DNA of 64,000 nucleotides, taken from Maridesulfovibrio sp. GTDB lineage: Bacteria > Desulfobacterota > Desulfovibrionia > Desulfovibrionales > Desulfovibrionaceae. The notes beneath the pieces are model-generated. The model saw only the letters and a program-made list of their open reading frames with translations. It was not told where the DNA came from and ran no database searches. The stretch spans positions 2,215,501 through 2,279,500 of the forward strand of contig NZ_OY763930.1 in assembly GCF_963667685.1 (NCBI RefSeq). The letters are read 5' to 3'. The number at the start of each line of letters is the position of its first letter. The stretch's first letter is position 1. This document shows positions 16,115 through 28,633 of this stretch, piece after piece. The translations under genes were made by a program, and so were the position numbers.

Positions 16115-17434
16115 ATGGCTCTTTTTACGAAACAGGAAGCTCTTGATTATCATTCCAAAGGCAGAAAAGGGAAAATTGAGGTCGTTCCCGTAAAACCCTG
16201 CAACACTCAGAAAGACCTTTCTATGGCTTACAGCCCCGGTGTAGCCGAAGCTTGTCTTGCAATAGCCGAGGATAAGGAAAAATCGTACGAGTACACCGGG
16301 CGCGGAAACCTTGTAGCTGTGGTTTCCAACGGAACCGCAGTACTTGGTCTCGGTAATATCGGACCTGAAGCCGGCAAGCCGGTTATGGAAGGCAAGGGTG
16401 TTCTCTTCAAGGTTTTCGCAGACGTTGATGTTTACGACATCAACCTTGATGTCACCGATGCTGATGAACTCTGCAATATCGTAAAAGCTCTTGAGCCCAC
16501 CTTCGGCGGTATCAACCTTGAAGACATCAAGTCTCCTGAGTGCTTCTACATTGAAGAAAAACTCAAGAAAGAAATGAATATCCCGGTTTTTCATGATGAT
16601 CAGCACGGCACCGCTATTATTTCCGGTGCGGGTCTGATCAACGCCGCTGAAATTGCAGGCAAGAAAATCGAAGATATGCGTCTGGTTGTTTCCGGAGCAG
16701 GTGCGGCGGCTATCGCTTGCACAAACTTTTACATGTCTCTGGGCATCAAACGTGAAAATGTCGCTATGTTCGACTCCCGCGGCCATATCAATAAGAGCCG
16801 CGAAGGTCTGAATGAGCAGAAGCTCCAGTTTGCAACTGACAAGGAATATAAAGACCTTGCCGATGCAATGAAGGGTGCGGACCTGTTCCTCGGTCTTTCC
16901 GTAAAAGGAATGGTAACCAAGGATATGGTCAAATCCATGGCCGATTCTCCTATCATTTTCGCCTGCGCCAACCCTGATCCTGAAATATCTTATACCGATG
17001 CCAAAGAAGCCCGTCCCGATGCCATCATGGGTACCGGACGTTCCGACTACCCCAACCAGGTTAACAACGTCCTCGGTTTCCCCTTCATCTTCCGTGGTGC
17101 ACTTGATGTAAACGCCAGTGCCATCAATGAAGAAATGAAGATTGCAGCAGCAACTGCTCTTGCTGCTTTGGCCAAAGAACCGGCTCCGGATTACGTTTGT
17201 GAAGCCTATGGTGTCGATAAGCTCGAATTCGGTATCGACTACATTATTCCCAAACCGCTCGACCTGCGTCTGATCGAATGGGAATCCGCTGCTGTTGCAC
17301 AGGCTGCAATGGATACCGGTGTAGCCCGCAAGAAGATTGATATTGATGAGTACAAGAAAGAACTGCGCGAACGTCTGGCTGCTTCCAGAAAACGCGTAGG
17401 TGAATTTCTTGAAACTTATAGTTTCGATTCCTAA
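16115..17434 (+). CDS. Malic enzyme (oxaloacetate-decarboxylating malate dehydrogenase)
   Basis: This is a 439-residue enzyme converting malate to pyruvate and CO2 with NAD(P). The N-terminal malic domain has [18 protein letters not shown] (about 34-51) and the metal-binding region [20 protein letters not shown] (about 161-180). The Rossmann domain follows ([16 protein letters not shown]). The length fits the short bacterial form without a phosphotransacetylase tail. AAGGAG precedes the ATG. Placed after sdhCAB and fumarase, it completes a route from succinate or fumarate to pyruvate. The cofactor preference cannot be set from these motifs. Confidence 0.94.
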   Translation: MALFTKQEALDYHSKGRKGKIEVVPVKPCNTQKDLSMAYSPGVAEACLAIAEDKEKSYEYTGRGNLVAVVSNGTAVLGLGNIGPEAGKPVMEGKGVLFKVFADVDVYDINLDVTDADELCNIVKALEPTFGGINLEDIKSPECFYIEEKLKKEMNIPVFHDDQHGTAIISGAGLINAAEIAGKKIEDMRLVVSGAGAAAIACTNFYMSLGIKRENVAMFDSRGHINKSREGLNEQKLQFATDKEYKDLADAMKGADLFLGLSVKGMVTKDMVKSMADSPIIFACANPDPEISYTDAKEARPDAIMGTGRSDYPNQVNNVLGFPFIFRGALDVNASAINEEMKIAAATALAALAKEPAPDYVCEAYGVDKLEFGIDYIIPKPLDLRLIEWESAAVAQAAMDTGVARKKIDIDEYKKELRERLAASRKRVGEFLETYSFDS

Positions 17435-17522
17435 TTCCCGCTTCAAGCGCTGAAGAAAGGATTGATTCTGCCTGAGGGGGGGGAATTCCTTAGGCAAAGA
17501 TCATTTAATTTAGTTAATTACA

Positions 17523-17550
17523 CCCTCCCGGTTTTTGTTAACCGGGAGGG
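17523..17550 (+). terminator. Strong hairpin after malic enzyme
   Basis: CCCTCCCGGT and ACCGGGAGGG form a 10-bp stem with an 8-base loop. No T run follows, so it may stabilise the mRNA end or act weakly as a terminator. It separates the sdh-fum-mae unit from the symporter gene. Confidence 0.5.
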
Positions 17551-17701
17551 TACAAAACTGGTGGTGAGGTCCTGTATGTAAAGTATCGGCAGTCTGACCG
17601 GATCAAGGCAGTATGGATTGAACTGCGCTGACAACCCGCGTAGCGGGGCGGTGATACCCATTTTATCCGGCATGGCCTGCCATAAGCTCAAGTGAGGGAC
17701 T

Positions 17702-19234
17702 ATGAGCGATCAACAAGATGGTGGTAACGGTCGTAAAATTGGTTTTTTCTTAGGTCCGATAGTTTTCCTAATTATGTTAATGATGCCCGTCCCTTCCGGA
17801 ATGGAACCTGCGGCATGGAAGGTGGCGGCGGTAACAGCCTTAATGGCAATCTGGTGGATTAGCGAAGCAATTCCTATTCCCGCAACTTCTCTTATTCCTA
17901 TAGCCTTATTCCCGTTGCTGGGTATTGTTAAATCCGCAGCGGCCTGTGCTCCATATGCCAACCATCTTATTTACCTGTTCATGGGTGGCTTTTTTCTGGC
18001 CGTAACTATGGAAAGATGGAATCTGCATAGGCGCATAGCTCTGCACACAATTAAGGCTGTCGGAACCAGCCCCGGTCGCATGATCCTGGGATTCATGATC
18101 GCTACCGGTTTTCTTTCCATGTGGGTTTCCAACACCGCAACAACCATGATGATGGTTCCCATCGGTCTAGCTGTTATCCAGCAGGCCACTGGTTTTGATT
18201 CCAAAGATCTCAAAGCCTGTGCCAATGCAGGACCGGAATCCAACTTCGGTAAATGTCTTATGCTCGGTATCGCCTATGCTGCTTCCATGGGTGGTGTCGG
18301 TACCATCATCGGTACTCCGCCGAACACGGTTATGGTCGGTATGGTTGACAAAATGTATGGTGTTCACATTGGTTTCGGCCAGTGGATGCTTTACGGGGTT
18401 CCTCTTGCTACACTTATGATCGCTCTTTCCTGGTGGTTGTTAACCAAAGTGCTTTTCCCCTCAAAAGGTCTGGAACTTGCCGGCGGTGAAGCCATTATCA
18501 ACAGGGAAATCGAAGCCCTTGGGCCCATGTCCAAGGAAGAGAAATACATAGTTATTGTCGGCTGTTTCGTGGCAGCATTCTGGCTGTCCCGCGGATTCAT
18601 GAAACCTCTGGTCAAGGACTTCTGGCCCAATTTCGGTTATGTGCATGATGCTACCATCGGTATAATGGGCTCACTGATCCTGTTTGCGATTCCTACCAAT
18701 TTCAAGAAAGGGGAATTTTTGCTTGATTGGAAAACCGCAGTTAAAATTCCCTGGGATGTAATCCTGCTTTTTGGTGGTGGTCTTGCAATAGCCAACGGCT
18801 TCTCCAAGACCGGTCTGGCAGGCTACATCGCATCAAGATTGACCATGCTCGACGGTATGACCCTCTTGATGTTCGTTGCCATTGTAGTCCTGATTACTAT
18901 CTTCCTAACTGAAATTACCTCCAATACCGCCACCGCGACCCTGCTTGTCCCCATTATGGGCAGTGCGGCAATCGCCATGGGCGTGCACCCCTTTGCCACC
19001 ATCGTTAGTGCTTGTGTAGCAGCCTCCTTTGCATTCATGCTTCCGGTTGCGACTCCGCCTAACGCTGTAGTGTTCGGTTCCGGATGCGTGTCCATCAAAC
19101 AGATGGCCTCGGCAGGTTTCTGGCTGAACATTATCGGCGCGATCCTGATCACTATTTCCGTGGTCTATCTGCTGCCGGTACTCTGGGGTATAGATTTAAC
19201 AATGCTCCCTGATTGGGCAGTTATGCCTAAGTAA
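17702..19234 (+). CDS. SLC13/DASS-type dicarboxylate:sodium symporter
   Basis: This is a 510-residue membrane transporter with about 11-12 helices. It carries the two SNT motifs that form the sodium and carboxylate sites in this family (WVSNTATTMMMVPIG at about 140-154 and TEITSNTATATLLVPIMG at about 402-419), each followed by a TPPN loop (GTPPNTVMVG and ATPPNAVVFGSG). Bacterial members (VcINDY, SdcS) import succinate, fumarate or malate with Na+. It follows the enzymes that use these acids, which supports C4-dicarboxylate uptake. A 140-base leader precedes the gene. Confidence 0.92.
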   Translation: MSDQQDGGNGRKIGFFLGPIVFLIMLMMPVPSGMEPAAWKVAAVTALMAIWWISEAIPIPATSLIPIALFPLLGIVKSAAACAPYANHLIYLFMGGFFLAVTMERWNLHRRIALHTIKAVGTSPGRMILGFMIATGFLSMWVSNTATTMMMVPIGLAVIQQATGFDSKDLKACANAGPESNFGKCLMLGIAYAASMGGVGTIIGTPPNTVMVGMVDKMYGVHIGFGQWMLYGVPLATLMIALSWWLLTKVLFPSKGLELAGGEAIINREIEALGPMSKEEKYIVIVGCFVAAFWLSRGFMKPLVKDFWPNFGYVHDATIGIMGSLILFAIPTNFKKGEFLLDWKTAVKIPWDVILLFGGGLAIANGFSKTGLAGYIASRLTMLDGMTLLMFVAIVVLITIFLTEITSNTATATLLVPIMGSAAIAMGVHPFATIVSACVAASFAFMLPVATPPNAVVFGSGCVSIKQMASAGFWLNIIGAILITISVVYLLPVLWGIDLTMLPDWAVMPK

Positions 19235-19643
19235 TACTCCCTAAAGTTTCCGGGCGTTTGGCCACGCCCGGAAACGTACTTCATAAAGATATTTTAAACT
19301 TGGTTTTTCCTCTAAATTTTCTGCAATCGTATAATTGCGGGGTCTAAATTTGTGTCCGAAAACCGGACCCGGAGACACCGGATGTTCCGCAAGCATCCTC
19401 CGGCAGAGCCATGATCTGTTTGTCTCTTTAGCTCTACATTCGCGTTGAAGCATAAGATTCAAGTCAGCACGGCGGACCTCATCAGCACCTCCCCCTATTG
19501 TGGCTGCTGCCGGGTGTCTCCAAATCATAAGTTTGAGAGGTTACATCTGCTCCGTTCTATTTTCCGTGACCGCAATGACGTGATTAATGATGAAAGATTT
19601 GGTATTACTTAATTCCTATGAGTAACTGAATTCAGGAGAAAGA
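19235..19643. other. 409-base gap between the symporter and pta
   Basis: Apart from the hairpin at 19246-19275 no feature could be supported. A 95-codon open frame on the minus strand (19241-19528) has no family resemblance I trust and overlaps the terminator. The last 100 bases before pta should hold its promoter, but no convincing -35/-10 pair stands out. Confidence 0.4.
19246..19275 (+). terminator. Hairpin after the dicarboxylate symporter
   Basis: GTTTCCGGGCG and CGCCCGGAAAC form an 11-bp stem with an 8-base loop, 12 bases after the stop codon. No long T run follows. It is a probable 3' end of the transcript. Confidence 0.6.
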
Positions 19644-21758
19644 ATGTCAAAGAGCTTGTATATTGCGGCAACAGAGGCCCGGAGCGGGAAATCAGCAATC
19701 GTCCTCGGGGTGATGCAGCTGCTTCTGACCCATCTACGCAAGGTGGCTATTTTCAGACCTATCATTCATGATAATTTTCGGGATCGAGACCACGATATTG
19801 ATCTTATCCTGCGCCATTTCAAACTTCCTCAGGATTATAAAACCACTTACGCCTATACCCAGAGTGAGGCTACCCGGCTGCTTAACGACGGCAAGCATTC
19901 CCTGCTGATGGAAAAAATCCTTGAGCGTTTCAAGGCACTGGAGGAAAACTATGATTTCGTTCTTTGCGAAGGTTCGGATTACCTCGGTGGTGAGGCTGCT
20001 GTAGAGTTTGAAATCAACCTTGATGTAGCAAGCAATCTCGGCAGTCCGGTGCTGGCGGTGCTCAATGCCATGGATAGTTACGAAGATGAAATCTGTGACC
20101 TTGCAAACCGGACAGTAGCCATGTTCGAGGATAAGGGACTGGATGTTATCTCGGTCATGATCAACCGTGCATCCAGCGAATTTTCTCCGGATCTTGCCGA
20201 ACGGCTGCGTAACTGTCTGAATAGTGAAAACCATCCGCTTGTCTATGTGTTGCCGGATGATAAACGTCTGGGCAATCCGACCATGAATGATGTTGTTAAA
20301 TGGCTTGATTGCAGGGTTCTTTACGGTAAGAGCCGTCTTGATACGCCCATTGATAACTACGTGGTTGCGGCCATGCAGATTGAGAATTTTTTGAAATACG
20401 TCAAAGACGGCAGCTTGATAATCACTCCCGGAGACCGGTCGGATATAATCCTTGCCAGTCTTGCCTCTCGCCTTTCCGATTCCTATCCAAATGTCTCCGG
20501 AATTTTGCTTACCGGGGGTATTCGGCCGGCTATGACCGTTCACCATTTGATTGAGGGCTGGAAGGGGGTCCCGCTGCCTATTCTGGTGGCACCGGACCAT
20601 ACATATAAGACCGCCCAGATTCTGCGCGGTCTGCATGGTAAGATCGATCCCGAGAATCAGGCCAAAGTTCTTTCGGCCATGGGGCTTTTTGAAACATGCG
20701 TTGATTCACATGAACTGCAGCGCAAGCTGGTTTCCAGTCGCTCCACCAGAATTACGCCGTACATGTTCGAGCATACTCTGCTGCATAAAGCGCGCGAGAA
20801 TAAGCAGCATATAGTGCTGCCGGAAGGTAAGGAAGAACGCATACTCAGGGCGGCTGACATTCTCAGGCGCCGGGATGTGGTAAAACTAACCTTGCTCGGG
20901 AATGAGGATGAAGTGGCTAAAGCTGCTTCTGATATTGGAATAAGTCTCAAAGGTATTGACATTGTTGACCCTGTCAAATCGGAACATTTCGAGAGTTTTG
21001 TGGATACTTATTTCGAGTTGCGCAAGCATAAGTGCATAGTCAAGGATGATGCCCGGGACCGTATGAGTGATCCGACTTATTTCGGAACCATGATGGTTTA
21101 TACCGGTGTTGCTGACGGCATGGTTTCCGGATCCATAACTACCACAGCACAGACTATCCGCCCGGCTTTTGAGTTTATCAAAACCAAGCCCGGATTCTCC
21201 ATAGTTTCCAGTGTGTTTCTCATGTGCCAGAATGACAGGGTTATGGCCTACGGTGATTGTGCAGTGAATCCCAATCCAAATGCGCGAGAGTTGGCTGAAA
21301 TTGCAATCAGTTCCGCCAACACGGCTGAAATATTCGGTATTGAACCGCGTGTGGCTATGCTCTCCTATTCTACCGGGGAGTCCGGTAAAGGGCGTTCTGT
21401 TGATAAGGTCAAGGAGGCCACCAGACTTGTGCGTGAGCTGGCCCCGGAAATTGCGGTGGAGGGTCCTTTGCAGTTTGATGCGGCAGTGGATGAGGATGTT
21501 GCCGCTGAACTTATGCCTGATAACGATGTTGCCGGGCAGGCTACTGTACTCATTTTTCCCGACCTTAATACCGGGAACAATACCTATAAAGCCGTACAGC
21601 GGTCGCAGCCGGAATCTGTAGCAATAGGTCCGATACTGCAGGGCTTGAAAAAACCGGTCAATGACCTCAGCAGAGGCTGTACTGTGCGCGATGTTGTCAA
21701 TACCGTGGCCATCACGGCTATTCAGGCAATTGCGGAGAAGGAGAAAGAGCAGAAGTGA
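19644..21758 (+). CDS. pta: Phosphate acetyltransferase (long form)
   Basis: This is a 704-residue enzyme interconverting acetyl-CoA and acetyl-phosphate. The N-terminal third has a P-loop-like strand (IAATEARSGKSAIVLGVMQ, residues 7-25) of the dethiobiotin-synthetase-like fold, then a DRTGG-type middle domain (NPTMNDVVKWLD; TPGDRSDIILASL). The C-terminal 330 residues are the catalytic PTA domain (VLPEGKEERILRAADIL; VADGMVSGSITTTAQTIRP; SYSTGESGKGRSVDKV; LIFPDLNTGNNTYKAVQR). AGGAGAAAGA precedes the ATG. No acetate kinase gene is adjacent, unlike in many genomes. It lies upstream of pyruvate:ferredoxin oxidoreductase, whose product it uses. Confidence 0.96.
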   Translation: MSKSLYIAATEARSGKSAIVLGVMQLLLTHLRKVAIFRPIIHDNFRDRDHDIDLILRHFKLPQDYKTTYAYTQSEATRLLNDGKHSLLMEKILERFKALEENYDFVLCEGSDYLGGEAAVEFEINLDVASNLGSPVLAVLNAMDSYEDEICDLANRTVAMFEDKGLDVISVMINRASSEFSPDLAERLRNCLNSENHPLVYVLPDDKRLGNPTMNDVVKWLDCRVLYGKSRLDTPIDNYVVAAMQIENFLKYVKDGSLIITPGDRSDIILASLASRLSDSYPNVSGILLTGGIRPAMTVHHLIEGWKGVPLPILVAPDHTYKTAQILRGLHGKIDPENQAKVLSAMGLFETCVDSHELQRKLVSSRSTRITPYMFEHTLLHKARENKQHIVLPEGKEERILRAADILRRRDVVKLTLLGNEDEVAKAASDIGISLKGIDIVDPVKSEHFESFVDTYFELRKHKCIVKDDARDRMSDPTYFGTMMVYTGVADGMVSGSITTTAQTIRPAFEFIKTKPGFSIVSSVFLMCQNDRVMAYGDCAVNPNPNARELAEIAISSANTAEIFGIEPRVAMLSYSTGESGKGRSVDKVKEATRLVRELAPEIAVEGPLQFDAAVDEDVAAELMPDNDVAGQATVLIFPDLNTGNNTYKAVQRSQPESVAIGPILQGLKKPVNDLSRGCTVRDVVNTVAITAIQAIAEKEKEQK

Positions 21759-22003
21759 TGACCTCTAGGGGTATTGTATAAATCATCTGCAATTATACTG
21801 AACAAGGTTCCAGCGGGCGATCTGGTCCTCGTCTCTGGATGTAAAAAAATGGAAGCGTCTTTTTTTTCAGGTACTTTGAACGGGCGACCAATTTTTTACA
21901 TAATTCGGCCTTGAAGCAGTCAAATACGGGTAGGCAACGTGTAGGGTAGTGTGATACACTTTTCCGCGCACGCCTTCCTAACAATAAAGACACGGAGATT
22001 TAA

Positions 22004-25531
<3,528 letters not shown>

Positions 25532-25560
25532 GTTGTTTTAGGAACAGTCTGTATAATAAC

Positions 25561-25594
25561 AAGGCCCCCGCATCCACCGGATGCGGGGGCTTTT
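25561..25594 (+). terminator. Intrinsic terminator after pyruvate:ferredoxin oxidoreductase
   Basis: GCCCCCGCATCC, a short loop and GGATGCGGGGGC are followed by TTTT. It is a strong GC stem 30 bases after the stop codon. Confidence 0.9.
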
Positions 25595-25761
25595 CGCTTT
25601 TCATGTGAAAATTTTAAGTTAAGAAATCATGCTTTTTATAAAGTAAGTTTAATTCTTCTGGCTTCTCATTTTTAGGCGTATTTTGTCTTAATTCCGGCTC
25701 TGACTTGCAAAAAGAGCCGTTTCAGGCAACAAGGGAACCACTTTGAACGAAGGAGTCGGTT

Positions 25762-26466
25762 TTGACAGAAATAAACTCATCTTCACCTTTGGATGCTAAG
25801 ATTGCGCACAGTGCAGGGCTCATGTCCGGCATGTTGGAAATGTATCCGCCGGAACATATCTATGTAGCATGGACCGGTGGCAAGGACTCCACGGTGGTGC
25901 TTGCCCTGTGGCGGGAAGTGCTTAAGAGCAAGGGCAAAGAGGCTTCTCTGGTTCTGGTTCCACAGGCTGTGTCCATTGATACAGGGGTTAAGTTTCCAGA
26001 AGTCATGGGCTTTCGGGACCGGATTGCCATGCAATGGGGTGTTGACGTAAAGGTAATTCGCCCGAGCGTAGATATCTCAAGTTATCCAGTTGCCAAGGAC
26101 CCGGTTAAATGCTGTGGCGAACTCAAGATCAAACCTTTGCAGAAGGCTATCGAAGAGTTTGAAATTGACCTGCTGATCACCGGAATACGCCGCGATGAAC
26201 ATATCAGCCGGGCCGGGCGTAAATATATGGAAGTGCGTGATGATCCCGATCATACCCTGCTCAATCCGATTCTCGAATGGACTGAGATGGATATCTGGTC
26301 GTTTATTACCATGAATCAGATTCCGCATTGCGAACTATACGACCAAGGCTATCGCTCGCTGGGCTGTCAGCCCTGCACCAGCAAAGGTGAAAGTTCCGAG
26401 CGCGAAGGGCGTAATATGGAAAAAGAACGCAATCTGGAACAGCTTACTTCCATGGGTTATTTTTAA
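25762..26466 (+). CDS. CysH-family (PAPS/APS reductase-like) protein lacking the catalytic cysteine
   Basis: This is a 234-residue protein. Its TTG start is supported by GAAGGAG 8 bases before it. The PP-loop nucleotide site is AWTGGKDSTVVLAL (36-49). The [4Fe-4S] ligands of APS reductases are present: KCCGELKIKPL (116-126; Cys117-118) and LGCQPCTSKG (200-209; Cys202 and Cys205). ITGIRRDEH (139-147) and NPILEWTEMDIWSFI are also family blocks. The C-terminal segment that should read GRWWW...ECGLH reads GRNMEKERNLEQLTSMGYF, so the cysteine carrying the sulfite intermediate is missing. It may bind APS or another adenylate, or do different chemistry. Assimilatory reduction would in any case be redundant in a dissimilatory sulfate reducer. 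Confidence 0.85.
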   Translation: MTEINSSSPLDAKIAHSAGLMSGMLEMYPPEHIYVAWTGGKDSTVVLALWREVLKSKGKEASLVLVPQAVSIDTGVKFPEVMGFRDRIAMQWGVDVKVIRPSVDISSYPVAKDPVKCCGELKIKPLQKAIEEFEIDLLITGIRRDEHISRAGRKYMEVRDDPDHTLLNPILEWTEMDIWSFITMNQIPHCELYDQGYRSLGCQPCTSKGESSEREGRNMEKERNLEQLTSMGYF

Positions 26467-26469
26467 GGA

Positions 26470-26575
26470 TATGCCTTCGGCGGCCAGAGAAACTTTTTGG
26501 AAAAAGTTTCTCTGGACTCTTCAAAAACTTTTATTAGGGCTTCGCCGCGATGATTTTCAGGCCGTTCTGTTTTGA
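26470..26575. repeat. Palindromic intergenic element (REP-like)
   Basis: A 15-base arm CCAGAGAAACTTTTT at 26484-26498 is exactly complementary to 26501-26515 across two bases (GG), so the hairpin is nearly all stem. It is preceded by CTTCGGCGG and followed by ACTCTTCAAAAACTTTT. I recall very similar palindromes in intergenic regions of other Desulfovibrio genomes; copy number cannot be checked here. It can also serve as the terminator of the CysH-like gene. Confidence 0.6.
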
Positions 26576-26614
26576 TTAGGAGAACGGATTTTTTAATATA
26601 AAGAGAGTATTATT

Positions 26615-27325
26615 ATGAGAGTTAATTTTTGTTTATCAAGTTATGAAGTCCACGAGTCCTGGCGTGGATTTTTTACCCTTCCAAGAATGATGGAGCTGGA
26701 CCGCATCAGTTCATCCATCGGTAATGATTTTACCCCCAACGCAGACAAAGTATTACGCTTTTGCCAGACTGACCTTTCAAAGGTGAAGGTTATTATTCTC
26801 GGGCAGGACCCTTACCCGCAGATGGGTGTTGCTACCGGGCGTGCTTTTGAAGTTGGTGATATCCAAAACTGGGCAGAGCTTAAGCGCAATGCTTCACTGG
26901 TGAATATCCTCAAGCTGTTGCACAAGAATTATCTACAGGCTGACGATGTAGAAGGTATCGCCAAGATCAGGACTGATATTGAGTCCGGTAAATTCCCGGT
27001 TCTCCCCCCTAAAAAACTTTTTGGCCATCTCGAAGAAGAAGGCGCGCTTTTCCTGAATACTGCATTGACCTGCCAGATTGATAATTCCGGTAGCCATACT
27101 GAAATATGGAGAGAGTTCAGCAGCGCACTCCTGCAATATATTGCCCAAAAAAACATGGCCGCAAAATGGCTGCTTTGGGGCAAGGATGCACAGGAATTTG
27201 CAGCATTCGTACCCGAAGACCAGAAAAAGACCAGCTATCACCCGCGACTGTTCAACAAAACCCCCGGTTCCTTTCTTGGTGAAAATCATTTCGCCGACTG
27301 TTCGGAAATCAACTGGGTAAAATAG
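26615..27325 (+). CDS. Divergent family-1-like uracil-DNA glycosylase
   Basis: This is a 236-residue protein. Motif A reads IILGQDPYPQMGVATGRAFEV (about 60-80) where Ung has GQDPYHGPNQAHGLCFSV: the catalytic Asp is kept but the following His is Pro. Motif B is SYHPRLFNKTPGSFLGENHF, matching HPSPLSxxxGFFGxxHF with the catalytic His kept but the DNA-intercalating Leu region changed. LFLNTALTC fits the core strand of Ung. It probably removes uracil or a related base from DNA, with altered specificity or rate. It stands alone between the palindromic element and the ispG operon. Confidence 0.8.
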   Translation: MRVNFCLSSYEVHESWRGFFTLPRMMELDRISSSIGNDFTPNADKVLRFCQTDLSKVKVIILGQDPYPQMGVATGRAFEVGDIQNWAELKRNASLVNILKLLHKNYLQADDVEGIAKIRTDIESGKFPVLPPKKLFGHLEEEGALFLNTALTCQIDNSGSHTEIWREFSSALLQYIAQKNMAAKWLLWGKDAQEFAAFVPEDQKKTSYHPRLFNKTPGSFLGENHFADCSEINWVK

Positions 27326-27411
27326 AAATTTGACTCTATCGCGGTTTTTATTGCGCATAATCCTGATAATAACGAGCTCGTAGGGCAAATAAAAGGTTTT
27401 GGGATTCTAAC

Positions 27412-27433
27412 ACCCTTTAGCAAAAGGGTTTTA
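27412..27433 (+). terminator. Probable terminator after the uracil-DNA glycosylase-like gene
   Basis: CCCTTT, a short loop and AAAGGG are followed by TTTTAG, about 90 bases after the stop codon. Confidence 0.55.
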
Positions 27434-27556
27434 GCCCCTGGATGGCACCGCGGTGGCGCAGCCGGATGCAAGCCTTGGCTATCGGACCGATATATACTAT
27501 GATACCGCGCACGTTATTTTTGAATTAGCTGCCAAACTGAATAAATCAGGTGAAAA

Positions 27557-28633
27557 ATGATTAATAGAAAAAAGACCCGTGAGCTGTTCATCGGGGATGT
27601 GGGTATTGGCGGGGACAATCCGATCAGGGTTCAGTCCATGTGCAATACCGACACCCGCGATGCTCTTTCCACCCGTGCTCAGATCGACGCTCTGGCAGAG
27701 GCCGGATGTGAGATTGTACGCGTTGCCGTGCCGGACGCAGAGGCAGCCAAAGCCCTGCCGCAGATTCGTAAAGGTTCCCCGGTTCCGCTGGTGGCCGATA
27801 TCCATTTTGATTATCGCCTTGCTCTCGCAGCTCTGGAAGCTGGTATTGACGCCCTGCGCATCAACCCCGGTAACATCGGCGGTGAGGATAAGGTCGATAC
27901 TGTGGTCGCAGCAGCCAAGGAACGCAATGTCCCTATCCGCATCGGCGTGAACGGCGGTTCGCTGGACAAATCACTGCTTGCCAAGTATGGCGGTCCGACC
28001 CCGGAAGCAATGGTCGAAAGTGCTTTGCAACACGTGGCTCTGCTGGAAAAAAGGAATTTCTATAACACCAAGATTTCACTTAAATCTTCATCGGTGCTGA
28101 ACACCATTGCCGCTTACAAACTGCTTTCCGAGAAAGTGGATTACCCTCAGCACGTCGGCATCACCGAGGCCGGGACTCTGGTTCGCGGCGCGGTAAAATC
28201 TTCTGTGGGGTTGGGTATCCTGTTCTGGGAAGGACTTGGCGACACCATGCGCGTTTCGCTGACCCATGACCCGGTGGCGGAAGTCGGTGTTGCATGGGAA
28301 ATCCTGCGTTCATTGGGACTTCGTGAACGCGGCCCCGAAATTGTTTCCTGCCCGACCTGCGGCCGTACTGAAATCGACTTAATTGGGCTGGCCCAGAAAG
28401 TGGAAGACAATTTGCGCGGCGTGAAGGAAAGCTTCACCGTTGCGGTCATGGGCTGTGTTGTAAACGGTCCCGGAGAAGCCCGCGAAGCCGACATCGGCAT
28501 TGCCGGGGGCCGGGGACTTGGTATCATTTTCCGCAAGGGCGAAGTTATCCGCAAAGTCAAGGGTGACGAGAACCTGCTGCCAGAATTTATGAAAGAAATT
28601 GAAATATTCCTGAAAGAAAAGAGAGGACAATAA
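27557..28633 (+). CDS. ispG: 4-hydroxy-3-methylbut-2-en-1-yl diphosphate synthase (IspG/GcpE)
   Basis: This is a 358-residue [4Fe-4S] enzyme of the non-mevalonate isoprenoid pathway, converting MEcPP to HMBPP. The N-terminal TIM-barrel half begins with GGDNPIRVQSMCNTDTRD (about 18-35); cluster cysteines lie in the C-terminal half (VSCPTCGRTEIDL at about 264-276 and GCVVNGPGEAREADIGIAGG at about 299-318). The length is normal for the bacterial short form. The ATG follows AGGTGAAAA. It is first in a tight run with proS (no intergenic base), xseA, a peptidase, xseB, ispA and dxs. Confidence 0.96.
   Translation: MINRKKTRELFIGDVGIGGDNPIRVQSMCNTDTRDALSTRAQIDALAEAGCEIVRVAVPDAEAAKALPQIRKGSPVPLVADIHFDYRLALAALEAGIDALRINPGNIGGEDKVDTVVAAAKERNVPIRIGVNGGSLDKSLLAKYGGPTPEAMVESALQHVALLEKRNFYNTKISLKSSSVLNTIAAYKLLSEKVDYPQHVGITEAGTLVRGAVKSSVGLGILFWEGLGDTMRVSLTHDPVAEVGVAWEILRSLGLRERGPEIVSCPTCGRTEIDLIGLAQKVEDNLRGVKESFTVAVMGCVVNGPGEAREADIGIAGGRGLGIIFRKGEVIRKVKGDENLLPEFMKEIEIFLKEKRGQ

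Noticed and set aside
16100-17497. Minus-strand open frame of 465 codons opposite malic enzyme
   Set aside because: It mirrors a strongly biased gene; the translated text is Phe/Gly/His-rich with no domain, while the plus strand is a clear malic enzyme.
19241-19528. Minus-strand frame of 95 codons with a stretch IGGGADEVRR recalling acyl-CoA dehydrogenase C-termini
   Set aside because: The resemblance covers under ten residues, the frame overlaps the symporter terminator and there is no ribosome site; probably chance.
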